Shown here: in pieces, positions 1-7,155 of the stretch
Layout of the letters: every line of letters starts with the position of its first letter
Numbering within the stretch: position 1 is the stretch's first letter
Assembly (NCBI GenBank): GCA_002733735.2
Contig: NVWT02000001.1
Location: 165,859 to 177,564 of the forward strand
Direction of reading: 5' to 3'
Length of the DNA: 11,706 nt
DNA from: Robiginitomaculum sp.
GTDB lineage: Bacteria > Pseudomonadota > Alphaproteobacteria > Caulobacterales > Maricaulaceae
Position numbers and translations under genes: made by a program
The notes under the pieces: generated by a model
What the model was told of the DNA's origin: nothing
Database searches by the model: none
The model's input: only the letters and a program-made list of their open reading frames with translations

Positions 1-1259
1 CCAACCATGTGCGCGCCAAGCAATTCCCCAGTTTTGGCATCAAATATCGTTTTAATCAGCCCCTCAGCTTCCCCCAAGGCGATAGCTTTGCCATTGCCAA
101 TAAACGAAAACCGTCCAACTTTGATTTCTAGTTTTTTATCTTCCGCCTGTTGTTCGGTTAAACCAACCGAGGCAATTTGCGGACGACAATAAGTACAACC
201 CGGAATATTGGCGTGATTAAGCGGATGCGGGTTTTCACCAGCAATTTTCTCCACGCAAATCACCCCCTCATGACTGGCTTTGTGAGCAAGCCATGGCGGC
301 GCCGTAATATCACCAATTGCATATAGTCCTGCCACGTTGGTTTTGCTGAATTGATCAACCTGTACATGCCCACGATCCAATTTAACCCCAAGCTTATTCA
401 AGCCAATCTTATCGGTATTAGCTTCGATCCCTATGGCTAAAATAACTCGATCTGTTTCTAATTTTTTAGTTTTGCCATCTTTCATGGCAATCTCGGCCAC
501 TACCGAATTAGGCTTTTTCTGCACAGCTTTTACTTGCGACCTCGTTAGTATTTCCATGCCTTGCTTAGTAAAAGCTTTATGAGCAAATTCACTAATTTCC
601 GCATCCTCTACTGGCAGCACCCGATCCAGCATTTCAACCACGGTAACTTTACAACCAAAACTTTGGTAAAAAGAAGCAAATTCAATCCCAATCGCACCGG
701 AACCGATCACCAGTAAAGACTTTGGCATAGATTTTGGCACCATTGCCTCTCGTGCTGTCCAAATTAACTTGCCGTCTGGCTCCAGCCCCATTGAAGGTAT
801 GGTTCTAGCTCTAGCACCCGTAGCCAAAATAACGTGCTTTGCCTGATATGAAGTCTCTTTGCCGGCCTTATCTGTTACAATGACAATCGGCGCCATAGTA
901 CCCTTTTGCAACCGCCCCTCACCGTCAATTACCTGCACCTTATTTTTCTTTAACAGGAATTCTACACCTTTGGATAATTGCTCGGATATCTGCCGAGACC
1001 GTTGCACGATTTTTGCCAAATCAAACCCGGGCTTTTCAACACTTAAACCGAATTGATCCGCATGACCGATCATCTCAAACACCTCGGCTGAACGCAATAA
1101 AGCCTTGGTTGGAATACAGCCCCAGTTCAAACAAACGCCGCCAAGGTGCTCACGCTCAACAATCACGGTTTTCAATCCTAATTGCGCCGCACGAATAGCA
1201 GCAACATAACCGCCGGGGCCTGCTCCGATAATTAAAACATCAAACTTATTTTTGGTCAT
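1..1259 (-). CDS. lpdA: Dihydrolipoyl dehydrogenase (E3 of the PDH complex), 3' end cut by the window edge
   Basis: FAD-dependent pyridine nucleotide-disulfide oxidoreductase that reoxidises the dihydrolipoyl groups of E2 (and here of the E1 beta lipoyl domain) with NAD+. I translated the minus strand from the ATG at 1259-1257; the frame stays open for 419 codons to the left edge. Seen directly: the FAD-binding GAGPGG at residues 12-17, the redox-active disulfide motif GGVCLNWGCIPTK with C43 and C48, a second Rossmann segment (VIGSGAIGIEF), the FAD-contacting AIGDI and the dimerisation-domain start IPGCTYC. Family length is about 465-475, so roughly 45-50 residues are missing, including the catalytic His-Glu region (HPT.SE) near the C terminus. 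The start codon directly abuts the stop of the upstream thioesterase gene (TAAATG), implying tight co-translation. The family call is near certain. Assignment to PDH rather than another 2-oxoacid dehydrogenase rests on operon position. Confidence 0.97.
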   Translation of the reverse strand, partial: MTKNKFDVLIIGAGPGGYVAAIRAAQLGLKTVIVEREHLGGVCLNWGCIPTKALLRSAEVFEMIGHADQFGLSVEKPGFDLAKIVQRSRQISEQLSKGVEFLLKKNKVQVIDGEGRLQKGTMAPIVIVTDKAGKETSYQAKHVILATGARARTIPSMGLEPDGKLIWTAREAMVPKSMPKSLLVIGSGAIGIEFASFYQSFGCKVTVVEMLDRVLPVEDAEISEFAHKAFTKQGMEILTRSQVKAVQKKPNSVVAEIAMKDGKTKKLETDRVILAIGIEANTDKIGLNKLGVKLDRGHVQVDQFSKTNVAGLYAIGDITAPPWLAHKASHEGVICVEKIAGENPHPLNHANIPGCTYCRPQIASVGLTEQQAEDKKLEIKVGRFSFIGNGKAIALGEAEGLIKTIFDAKTGELLGAHMV

Positions 1260-2036
1260 TTAACTATCCTTATGACTTAACGGCGGAGCTTTTGTTGGCC
1301 GGCCATCTGCTCCGAGCGCAACCATAACGAATTGCCCCTCAGTGGCCATTTTGCGATTACCATTAGTTAAGTCTTCCGACCATAATTGCACTTCGACACG
1401 CATGGAAGAGCGGCCAATACTGGTAATTCTGGTATTTAGTTCAATCATTTCACCAACATGGATCGAGTGTTCGAAGTTAATTTCTTTTAATGATGCCATT
1501 ACCACCAAAGATCTTGAATGACGCGAGGCTTTAATAAAAGCGGCCTTTTCCATCAAAGCCAAAGCTCTACCACCAAATAACAAGCCTCTATGATCTGTGT
1601 CTCCGGGAAACACCAATTCGACACTCTTGGTGGTATCACCTTGTATTTCTGCATATTCTGGCACTGGCGGCAAAGGGTTTCTGTTGGTTTTCCTATCGGT
1701 GGCAACCATAGTAAATTCGCCTTGTGTGGTTAACCTACGATCACCACTAAGCAGGTTTTCAGCAGTTAAGCTAACTTGCACCCGTAATGACGAACGGCCA
1801 ACACTACGCACCTCGCCAGTTAAATCGACAATTTCACCGACCAATACTGGCGACTTAAAATCTGTGCGTTCAACAGCTGCCGTAACAAAACCCCGTTTGG
1901 CAAATCTGGCTGCGGATAAAAACGCGACTTTGTCCATGAACGCCAAGGCCGTACCGCCAAACATATCGCCTTGGTGGTTTGTTTGATCAGGAAAAACCAA
2001 GTCCATAAGCCGAATTCTTTGATGCAATTGGCTCAT
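1260..2036 (-). CDS. Double-hotdog acyl-CoA thioesterase (YciA/BACH/ACOT7-like)
   Basis: A 258-residue protein made of two tandem hotdog (4HBT) domains, roughly residues 5-115 and 135-245. Each has the helix motif of cytosolic acyl-CoA hydrolases: PDQTNHQGDMFGG followed by FMDK (N20, D35) in the first, and PGDTDHRGLLFGG followed by LMEK (D148, E163) in the second. Each also has the family's VGR-SS-RV strand (residues 79-86 and its repeat). Such enzymes hydrolyse acyl-CoA to acid plus CoA in the cytoplasm; the substrate cannot be read from sequence. The two domains are not equivalent: the usual catalytic Asn/Asp pair is intact only in the first. The gene lies between pdhC (52-bp gap) and lpdA (zero gap), an unusual guest in a PDH operon. 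No strong Shine-Dalgarno sequence precedes the ATG; an in-frame TGA lies 15 bases upstream, so the start is M1 or M11. Confidence 0.9.
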   Translation of the reverse strand: MSQLHQRIRLMDLVFPDQTNHQGDMFGGTALAFMDKVAFLSAARFAKRGFVTAAVERTDFKSPVLVGEIVDLTGEVRSVGRSSLRVQVSLTAENLLSGDRRLTTQGEFTMVATDRKTNRNPLPPVPEYAEIQGDTTKSVELVFPGDTDHRGLLFGGRALALMEKAAFIKASRHSRSLVVMASLKEINFEHSIHVGEMIELNTRITSIGRSSMRVEVQLWSEDLTNGNRKMATEGQFVMVALGADGRPTKAPPLSHKDS

Positions 2037-2088
2037 GTAACAAAAAATCCATCATACAGGTCATAAATGCAAAATTGCACGCGCAAAC

Positions 2089-3336
2089 TCATAACAACAT
2101 CAAGCCTGGGTTTTCTATTCTCGCCTTAAACTCGGCCAATAATCGCGCACCAATTGCCCCATCAACCACCCGATGATCACAAGTCAATGTTACACTCATT
2201 ATTGTGGCAATGGCCAACTCACCGTCTTTTACTATTGGCCGTTGCTCGCCAGACCCTACCGACATGATGCAGGCTTGCGGTTGGTTAATTATCGAGGCAA
2301 AGGATTTTATCCCCATCATTCCCATATTGGAAATTGTAAATGTGCCGCCTTGATACTCTTCGGGTAGTAATTTGCGATCTCTAGCGCGAGCAGCCAAGTC
2401 CTTGGTAGCGCTTGAAATTGCCGCTAGCCCTAAATTGCTGGCATTACGAATAACCGGTGTGATCAAGCCACCATCAATAGCCACGGCAATTGAAATATCA
2501 ACGCTGTGCCAATGTTTTAGCCCCTCTGGAGTGTAGCTGGAATTTGCTTCTGGTACTTTCACCAAAGCCAATGCTGCCGCTCGAACTATAAAGTCATTAA
2601 CCGATAACTTGATACCGTCATCGGCTACTTGCGCGTTAATCTGCTTGCGCAACGCCAATAAGTTATCAATTTCACAATCAATATTGAGCGGAAAATGCGG
2701 CACGTCACGAAATGACTCGGTCATACGCTTGGCAATGGTTCTGCGCATACCATCAAGCGGTATTAAATCAAAACCATCGGCGCTGGCTAGGGCAGTGTCC
2801 GGTGCAGTTACCGCACCACTTGCAATAGCTTGTTCAACATCACGCTTAACTATTCTACCGCCGGTTCCTGTTCCGGTGATATTTGCTAAATTCAGGCTCC
2901 CCTGTTCAGCTAATCTCTTGGCCAAAGGGGATATTTTGATACGATCTAAACCGGACACAGATTCAGCCACTTTCTTTGGCGTTACCGGTGCCGTCTCGAC
3001 CTTTGTAATTGCTGCTGGTGTTTCTACTTCGGGCAAATCAGGTTTAGCTGCCGGCTTGGGGCTAGCTTTAGTTTCTACCGCCGAAGCATCTTCGCCGTCT
3101 TGTAACAAAATCCCAACAACCGCATTTACCTTTACGTCCTCAGTACCACCACTTACCAGAATTTCACCCATTACACCTTCATCAATGGATTCCACCTCCA
3201 TTGAGGCCTTATCAGTTTCAATCTCGAACAGCACATCACCGGATTGCACAGCATCACCGGTTTTGACGTGCCATTTGGCCAATACGCCCTCTTCCATGGT
3301 CGGGCTAAGTGCCGGCATTAAAATTTCTATAGCCAT
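2089..3336 (-). CDS. pdhC: Pyruvate dehydrogenase E2, dihydrolipoyllysine-residue acetyltransferase
   Basis: Core acetyltransferase of the PDH complex; it passes the acetyl group from lipoyl-lysine to CoA. The 415 residues show the standard order: one lipoyl domain (about 1-78) with the lipoylation site ETDKASMEVE at K43; an Ala/Pro/Lys-rich linker (about 82-130); a peripheral-subunit-binding domain (about 133-171, KISPLAKRLAEQ to GRIVKRDVEQAI) that docks E1/E3; and the catalytic domain (about 190-415) ending in DHRVVDGA, with H388 and D392 as the catalytic pair. Length fits single-lipoyl alphaproteobacterial E2s (about 410-450). The start is well supported: AGGGG lies six bases before the ATG. 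The lipoyl domain closely resembles the one at the front of pdhB, and the shared N-terminal motif ILMPALSPTMEEG is identical. The sequence looks intact. Confidence 0.98.
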   Translation of the reverse strand: MAIEILMPALSPTMEEGVLAKWHVKTGDAVQSGDVLFEIETDKASMEVESIDEGVMGEILVSGGTEDVKVNAVVGILLQDGEDASAVETKASPKPAAKPDLPEVETPAAITKVETAPVTPKKVAESVSGLDRIKISPLAKRLAEQGSLNLANITGTGTGGRIVKRDVEQAIASGAVTAPDTALASADGFDLIPLDGMRRTIAKRMTESFRDVPHFPLNIDCEIDNLLALRKQINAQVADDGIKLSVNDFIVRAAALALVKVPEANSSYTPEGLKHWHSVDISIAVAIDGGLITPVIRNASNLGLAAISSATKDLAARARDRKLLPEEYQGGTFTISNMGMMGIKSFASIINQPQACIMSVGSGEQRPIVKDGELAIATIMSVTLTCDHRVVDGAIGARLLAEFKARIENPGLMLL

Positions 3337-3338
3337 AT

Positions 3339-3348
3339 CTTTCCCCTA
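3339..3348 (-). promoter_or_regulatory. pdhC ribosome-binding site overlapping the mini-ORF stop codon
   Basis: On the minus strand the sequence reads TAGGGGAAAGATATG. The TAG ends the 43-codon ORF, the AGGGG is the Shine-Dalgarno sequence of pdhC, and ATG is the pdhC start. A ribosome finishing the mini-ORF would sit on the pdhC start region, an arrangement that favours translational coupling. This is one of the clearest Shine-Dalgarno sequences in the PDH cluster; pdhA by contrast has none. Confidence 0.7.
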
Positions 3349-3477
3349 AGCCAGATGCGCTAAACTAGCTGCATTATCTTCCCAATTTTGAACCGTCACA
3401 TTCTTAGGCGCAGAAAAATCAAATTTGACCACACCGCAATGACAGCCGCCAGTATGGTTTGGTAAAACCCTAGACAT
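3346..3477 (-). CDS. 43-aa mini-protein: GFA/CENP-V-type zinc protein with its middle deleted
   Basis: Short ORF filling the gap between pdhB and pdhC. It starts with ATG at 3477-3475, overlapping the last 8 bases of pdhB, and stops with TAG at 3348-3346, ten bases before pdhC. Residues 7-24 read NHTGGCHCGVVKFDFSAP, which matches the N-terminal zinc-binding strand (GGCHCGAVRFEV) of the glutathione-dependent formaldehyde-activating (GFA) fold, with C12 and C14 as the usual first cysteine pair. The following C-N-C-S-I-C segment and the later C-x2-C pair are absent in all three minus-strand frames here. The end, QNWEDNAASLAHLA, resembles the typical C terminus of the same family (FDG.NWE..), as I recall it. 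It therefore looks like an in-frame head-to-tail remnant of a ~130-residue gene. It may be a decaying pseudogene or a retained leader-like peptide. Start and stop placement suggest it is translated; its function is unknown. Confidence 0.55.
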   Translation of the reverse strand: MSRVLPNHTGGCHCGVVKFDFSAPKNVTVQNWEDNAASLAHLA

Positions 3478-4837
3478 AACAAACATCACGTACCGCTTGG
3501 GCGATGCGCTCCGGACTTGGCATGGCCAAAGCTTCTAAATTTGCCGCATAAGCAAGTGGTGCTTCAACTTGATGCACTCGCTTTGGCGGCGCGTCCAAAT
3601 AATCAAACGCCCCTTCTGTAACCAATGCAGCAATTTCAGCGCCAATACCCATGCGCCCCCAGCTTTCTTCGACTGTCACCAAACGATTAGTTTTTCGAAC
3701 CGAAGCAAGAATTGTTTCCTCATCCAGCGGACGGATAGTACGCAGATCAATCACTTCTACCGAGATACCTTCTTTGGCTAAAATCTCAGCCGCCTGCAAT
3801 GAAAAACCAACCATGCGAGAATGCGCGGTAATGGTGGCGTCAGTCCCCTCGCGTCGCACAAGAGCTTTACCAATTGGAACCAACCAGTCTTCCATCTCTG
3901 GAACATCACTTACTTCGCCATACATTAGCTCGTGCTCAAGAAACACCACTGGATTAGGATCGCGAATGGCTGCCTTTAACAACCCCTTAGCGTCAGCTGC
4001 ATCATACGGCGCAAGTACAATCAATCCCGGCACATGACCATACCACGGCGCATAGTCCTGGCTGTGTTGCGCCCCTACCCGACTGGCAGCGCCATTTGGC
4101 CCACGAAACACGATCGGACAGGACATTTGCCCGCCAGACATATAACGGGTTTTGGCCGCAGAATTGATAATATGATCGATTGCCTGCATAGCAAAGTTAA
4201 ATGTCATAAACTCGATTATTGGCTTTAATCCAGCAAAAGCAGCACCAACACCAAGCCCGGCAAACCCATGCTCGGTAATTGGCGTATCAATTACCCGCCG
4301 AGAGCCAAACTCATCAAGCATCTCACGACTTACCTTATAAGCGCCCTCGTACTGCGCTACTTCCTCGCCCATCAAAAACACATCTTCATCTCTACGCATT
4401 TCTTCGGCCATTGCATCACGCAAAGCATCACGAATAGTGGTTGGCACCATTTTGGTGCCAGCAGGAACATCAATTTCAAGAGCAATAACAGGTGCTGGCT
4501 CAATATTTTTTACTTCTTCCGCAATAACACTTTCTTCAACCACAGGCTTTTGTACCGCACTTGCCGTTTTTACAGGCTCTGCATTTTCATCATCGCCGTC
4601 TTCTAATAAAATAGCGATTACTTGGTTTACCTTGACGTTATCAGTACCACTTGACACCAGAATTTTACTTAAAACCCCCTCGTCCACCGATTCAATTTCC
4701 ATTGTTGCCTTATCGGTTTCAATCTCGGCTAAAATATCGCCCGACACGATGGTATCGCCCTCTTTGACCAGCCATTTAGAAAGCGTACCTTCCTCCATAG
4801 TGGGGCTTAACGCCGGCATTAAAATTTCAACAGCCAT
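3470..4837 (-). CDS. pdhB: Pyruvate dehydrogenase E1 component, beta subunit with N-terminal lipoyl domain
   Basis: Beta half of the ThDP-dependent pyruvate decarboxylase (E1), forming an alpha2beta2 tetramer with PdhA. The 455 residues divide into a lipoyl domain (1-79; lipoylation site ETDKATMEIE, K43), an acidic/Pro/Ala linker (about 80-125), the transketolase-like pyrimidine-binding domain (from about 131, TTIRDALRDAMAEEM) and the C-terminal transketolase domain (about 325-455). E189 in DTPITEHGFAG is the expected glutamate that activates the ThDP aminopyrimidine. The lipoyl extension is a known feature of alphaproteobacterial E1 beta, and without it the protein would have the usual ~325-residue length. 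The start is preceded by AGGAT at a suitable distance. It lies 54 bp after pdhA, and its stop overlaps the start of the 43-codon ORF. It looks intact. Confidence 0.98.
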   Translation of the reverse strand: MAVEILMPALSPTMEEGTLSKWLVKEGDTIVSGDILAEIETDKATMEIESVDEGVLSKILVSSGTDNVKVNQVIAILLEDGDDENAEPVKTASAVQKPVVEESVIAEEVKNIEPAPVIALEIDVPAGTKMVPTTIRDALRDAMAEEMRRDEDVFLMGEEVAQYEGAYKVSREMLDEFGSRRVIDTPITEHGFAGLGVGAAFAGLKPIIEFMTFNFAMQAIDHIINSAAKTRYMSGGQMSCPIVFRGPNGAASRVGAQHSQDYAPWYGHVPGLIVLAPYDAADAKGLLKAAIRDPNPVVFLEHELMYGEVSDVPEMEDWLVPIGKALVRREGTDATITAHSRMVGFSLQAAEILAKEGISVEVIDLRTIRPLDEETILASVRKTNRLVTVEESWGRMGIGAEIAALVTEGAFDYLDAPPKRVHQVEAPLAYAANLEALAMPSPERIAQAVRDVCYV

Positions 4838-4875
4838 AAATTCGCATCCTGTTCATTCGGATATTACAAAACAAT

Positions 4876-4903
4876 TTTTACGCCAATACTTTTACGCCAA
4901 TAC
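4876..4903. repeat. Perfect 14-bp tandem duplication over the pdhA stop codon
   Basis: The unit TTTTACGCCAATAC occurs twice back to back (4876-4889 and 4890-4903). On the minus strand each copy reads GTATTGGCGTAAAA. The first copy read encodes the C-terminal Val-Leu-Ala and TAA stop of PdhA; the second lies just after the stop in the pdhA-pdhB gap. It looks like a small replication-slippage duplication with no effect on the protein. Confidence 0.85.
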
Positions 4904-5908
4904 ATCGGTCAAAAGGTCAGAAACCGGCGGTTCTGGACTATCTTTGGCAAAATCTGCCGCATCATTGACCACCTCACGAATTTCTTTATCGATATCTTTT
5001 AGCGCAGCTTCATCAGCAAAACCATTGGTAAGCAGCAATCCCTTAACATGTTCGATCGGATCGCTATTGCTGCGAACTTCGTTGACTTCTTCACGAGAAC
5101 GATATTTTGCCGGATCCGACATTGAATGCCCACGATAACGATAGGTTTTCATCTCCAGAATCATTGGCCCATTACCGGCTCTTGCGTGTTTTACTGCCAT
5201 TTCGCCAGCTTCTCTAACAGCCAAAACGTCCATGCCATCAACCTCAAACCCTGGAATACCAAAACTGGCTCCGCGTTTGTGTAATTGGGTTTCTGCAGAC
5301 GATCGCTCAATCGCAGTTCCCATGGCATATTGATTATTTTCAATTACATAAATAACCGGCAAATCCCATAACTTGGCCATGTTAAAGCTCTCATAAACCT
5401 GCCCTTGGTTAGAAGCTCCATCACCAAAATAAGCCAAGCTCACCCGATCATTCTTTCTGTATGCATTGGCAAAAGCCAAACCAGTTCCTAACGAAACCTG
5501 CGCCCCGACTATGCCGTGTCCGCCATAAAAGTTCTTCTCGGTGGAAAACATGTGCATCGAGCCACCTTTGCCGCGCGAATAACCACCAATCCGTCCGGTA
5601 AGCTCGGCCATAACGCCTCTTGAGCTCATGCCCAATGCCAACATATGTCCGTGATCACGATAACCGGTGATCACCTGATCTCCATCACCAATACAGGCTT
5701 GCATCCCGACAACAACAGCCTCTTGGCCGATATAAAGATGACAAAACCCGGCGATCAAACCCATGCCATACATTTGACCGGCTTTTTCTTCAAACCGTCG
5801 GATAAGCAGCATTTCACGATAATACCCTAACAAATCCGAGGAATTAAGCTTTGCGCTTTTTTTCTTGGTCTTTGATTTCTTGGTGGCTTTAGGTTTTGCT
5901 TTTGACAT
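4892..5908 (-). CDS. pdhA: Pyruvate dehydrogenase E1 component, alpha subunit
   Basis: Alpha half of E1; it binds ThDP-Mg and decarboxylates pyruvate. The 338 residues begin with a very lysine-rich tail (residues 3-20), then the conserved start of the fold (YREMLLIRRFEEKAGQMYGMG). The ThDP motif runs from GDG at 162-164 to NN at 191-192. The active-site loop YRYRGHSMSDPAKYR (about 257-270) carries the conserved H261/S262 region. Length and a lysine-rich head fit alphaproteobacterial PdhA. The ATG at 5908 gives this expected N terminus, although no purine-rich Shine-Dalgarno sequence precedes it; a perfect palindrome sits three bases upstream instead. It is the first gene of the pdhA-pdhB-(mini-ORF)-pdhC-thioesterase-lpdA run, 91 bp after the lactate dehydrogenase gene on the same strand, so it may share a transcript or use its own promoter in that gap. 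Confidence 0.98.
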   Translation of the reverse strand: MSKAKPKATKKSKTKKKSAKLNSSDLLGYYREMLLIRRFEEKAGQMYGMGLIAGFCHLYIGQEAVVVGMQACIGDGDQVITGYRDHGHMLALGMSSRGVMAELTGRIGGYSRGKGGSMHMFSTEKNFYGGHGIVGAQVSLGTGLAFANAYRKNDRVSLAYFGDGASNQGQVYESFNMAKLWDLPVIYVIENNQYAMGTAIERSSAETQLHKRGASFGIPGFEVDGMDVLAVREAGEMAVKHARAGNGPMILEMKTYRYRGHSMSDPAKYRSREEVNEVRSNSDPIEHVKGLLLTNGFADEAALKDIDKEIREVVNDAADFAKDSPEPPVSDLLTDVLA

Positions 5909-5910
5909 AC

Positions 5911-5922
5911 TTCACATGTGAA
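5911..5922. promoter_or_regulatory. Perfect 12-bp palindrome at the pdhA ribosome-binding position
   Basis: TTCACATGTGAA is a perfect inverted repeat whose edge lies two bases before the pdhA ATG (minus-strand reading TTCACATGTGAAGTATG). It occupies the place where a Shine-Dalgarno sequence would be. It contains an ATG directly followed by TGA (5917-5912). It could be an operator for a dimeric repressor or an unusual initiation region. It lacks the CRP/FNR half-site spacing. The rest of the 91-bp gap (5923-5999) shows no convincing promoter or terminator. Confidence 0.4.
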
Positions 5923-5999
5923 CTTGTTTTGTTGCTGATACCTTTGTGTAACCATATCAACATTAACCGTCCACTAAAATTTTAACCAAGCACCACTGA

Positions 6000-7145
6000 T
6001 TATCGGCTTTTTTGAATATGGCGCTTTGAAATATCTGTAATGTTCTTGCAACCCAGTAATGCCATATCCCTCTCTAGCTCAGCTTGTAATAAACCTAAAA
6101 CCCTCTCGACACCGGCTTGCCCACCAGCAGCTAAACCATACAAATAAGGCCGCCCAAATGAGCAGGCATTTGCACCCAAGGCCAAAGCCTTTAAGGCATC
6201 CGTTCCACGGCGCACTCCGCCTTCTACTATCAATTCCAAACTATCGCCAACGGCATCGCGAATTGGCGCAACCATATCTATCGGCGCTGGCACACAATCA
6301 AGTTGCCTTCCGCCATGATTGGAAATCATCACTGCGCTGGCTCCATGATCACGTGCCTTTATGGCATCATGCGGGGTCATTACCCCTTTGATCGCAAACG
6401 CCCCGCCCCATTCATTCGCCAACCATTCAGCATCTTTCCAAGTTAAGGATCGATCGAACTGTTCATTAATATAGGCCGCAACACCACCTTTTTGATCACC
6501 CTTTACCCAATGCGAAATATTGACCATTTCAAAACCGCCGCCGGTTATTGCACGGTAAACCCATTCAGGTGACAGAGCGAAGCTAAGTAGGCTGGCAGGT
6601 GTGAATTTCGGCGGCAATGTCATGCCACTGACCAGATCGCGCTCGCGATTTCCAGCCACCGGAGTATCAACGGTCAAGCACAAAGCCGTATAACCAGCAG
6701 CTTTGCACCTTGCGACCAATTCACGGGTTAGACCGCGATCTTTTAATGCATAAACTTGAAATAATTTTGGCCCCGGACAGGCTTTGGCTATATCTTCAAT
6801 GCTAGCAGTAGCAACCGTTGATACCCCGTACATGGTTTCAAATTTTTGCGCAGCAGCGGCCACGCCCAATTCATGATCATGATGAAACAAACGCGACATG
6901 CCTGTAGGGGCAAGGTAAACCGGCATCGACAATTTCGCGCCCAGCAATTCCGTAGTCATGTCGATATTTTCAACACCGGTCAGCGTTTGCGGCAATAATT
7001 CGTACTTAGCAAAAGCGGTTTCATTATTGGTTTTTGACCATTCATCATCAGCGCCGCCTTGCATATAATGATACATCGGGTCGGGAAGTTTTCGCCTTGC
7101 CAATTTGCGAAAATCTTCTGTGGTAAAACAACGAGATAATTTCAC
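6000..7145 (-). CDS. lldD: FMN-dependent L-lactate dehydrogenase / alpha-hydroxy acid oxidoreductase
   Basis: Member of the FMN-dependent alpha-hydroxy acid dehydrogenase family (LldD, glycolate oxidase, mandelate dehydrogenase, flavocytochrome b2). It oxidises a 2-hydroxy acid, most likely L-lactate to pyruvate, and passes electrons to the respiratory chain or oxygen. Numbering from the GTG at 7145, the 381 residues start MKLSRCFTTEDFRKLARRKLP, the usual LldD opening. They carry YHYMQGGADDE (about 25-35), K253 in AIKGV, the catalytic base H277 and R280 in SNHGGRQLD, and the FMN-phosphate site EGGVRRGTD and FGRPYLYG near the end. The frame is open further upstream, but that extension overlaps the dipeptidase gene and lacks family similarity. 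GGGCAGGG just before the GTG serves as ribosome-binding site. Substrate is inferred from the family opening and from the PDH genes downstream; glycolate or another hydroxy acid is possible. Confidence 0.9.
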   Translation of the reverse strand: MKLSRCFTTEDFRKLARRKLPDPMYHYMQGGADDEWSKTNNETAFAKYELLPQTLTGVENIDMTTELLGAKLSMPVYLAPTGMSRLFHHDHELGVAAAAQKFETMYGVSTVATASIEDIAKACPGPKLFQVYALKDRGLTRELVARCKAAGYTALCLTVDTPVAGNRERDLVSGMTLPPKFTPASLLSFALSPEWVYRAITGGGFEMVNISHWVKGDQKGGVAAYINEQFDRSLTWKDAEWLANEWGGAFAIKGVMTPHDAIKARDHGASAVMISNHGGRQLDCVPAPIDMVAPIRDAVGDSLELIVEGGVRRGTDALKALALGANACSFGRPYLYGLAAGGQAGVERVLGLLQAELERDMALLGCKNITDISKRHIQKSR

Positions 7146-7155
7146 TACCCTGCCC

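Noticed and set aside
2609..3349. Long plus-strand open frame (246 codons) opposite pdhC
   Set aside because: It is antisense to the whole front half of a clear E2 gene, is Ser/Thr/Pro-rich without recognisable domains, and has no ribosome-binding site. It is a shadow of pdhC codon usage.
4600..4837. Lipoyl domain on E1 beta as a novel fusion
   Set aside because: This domain on E1 beta is a known feature of alphaproteobacterial PDH complexes. Its similarity to the pdhC lipoyl domain is expected.
4437..5138. Plus-strand open frame (233 codons) opposite the pdhB 5' end and pdhA 3' end
   Set aside because: It runs antisense across two intact genes and their gap, with composition typical of reverse-complement shadows.
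5975..5984. AT palindrome TAAAATTTTA in the lldD-pdhA gap as a terminator or operator
   Set aside because: It is pure AT sequence with no GC stem and no T-run context. Chance is a sufficient explanation.
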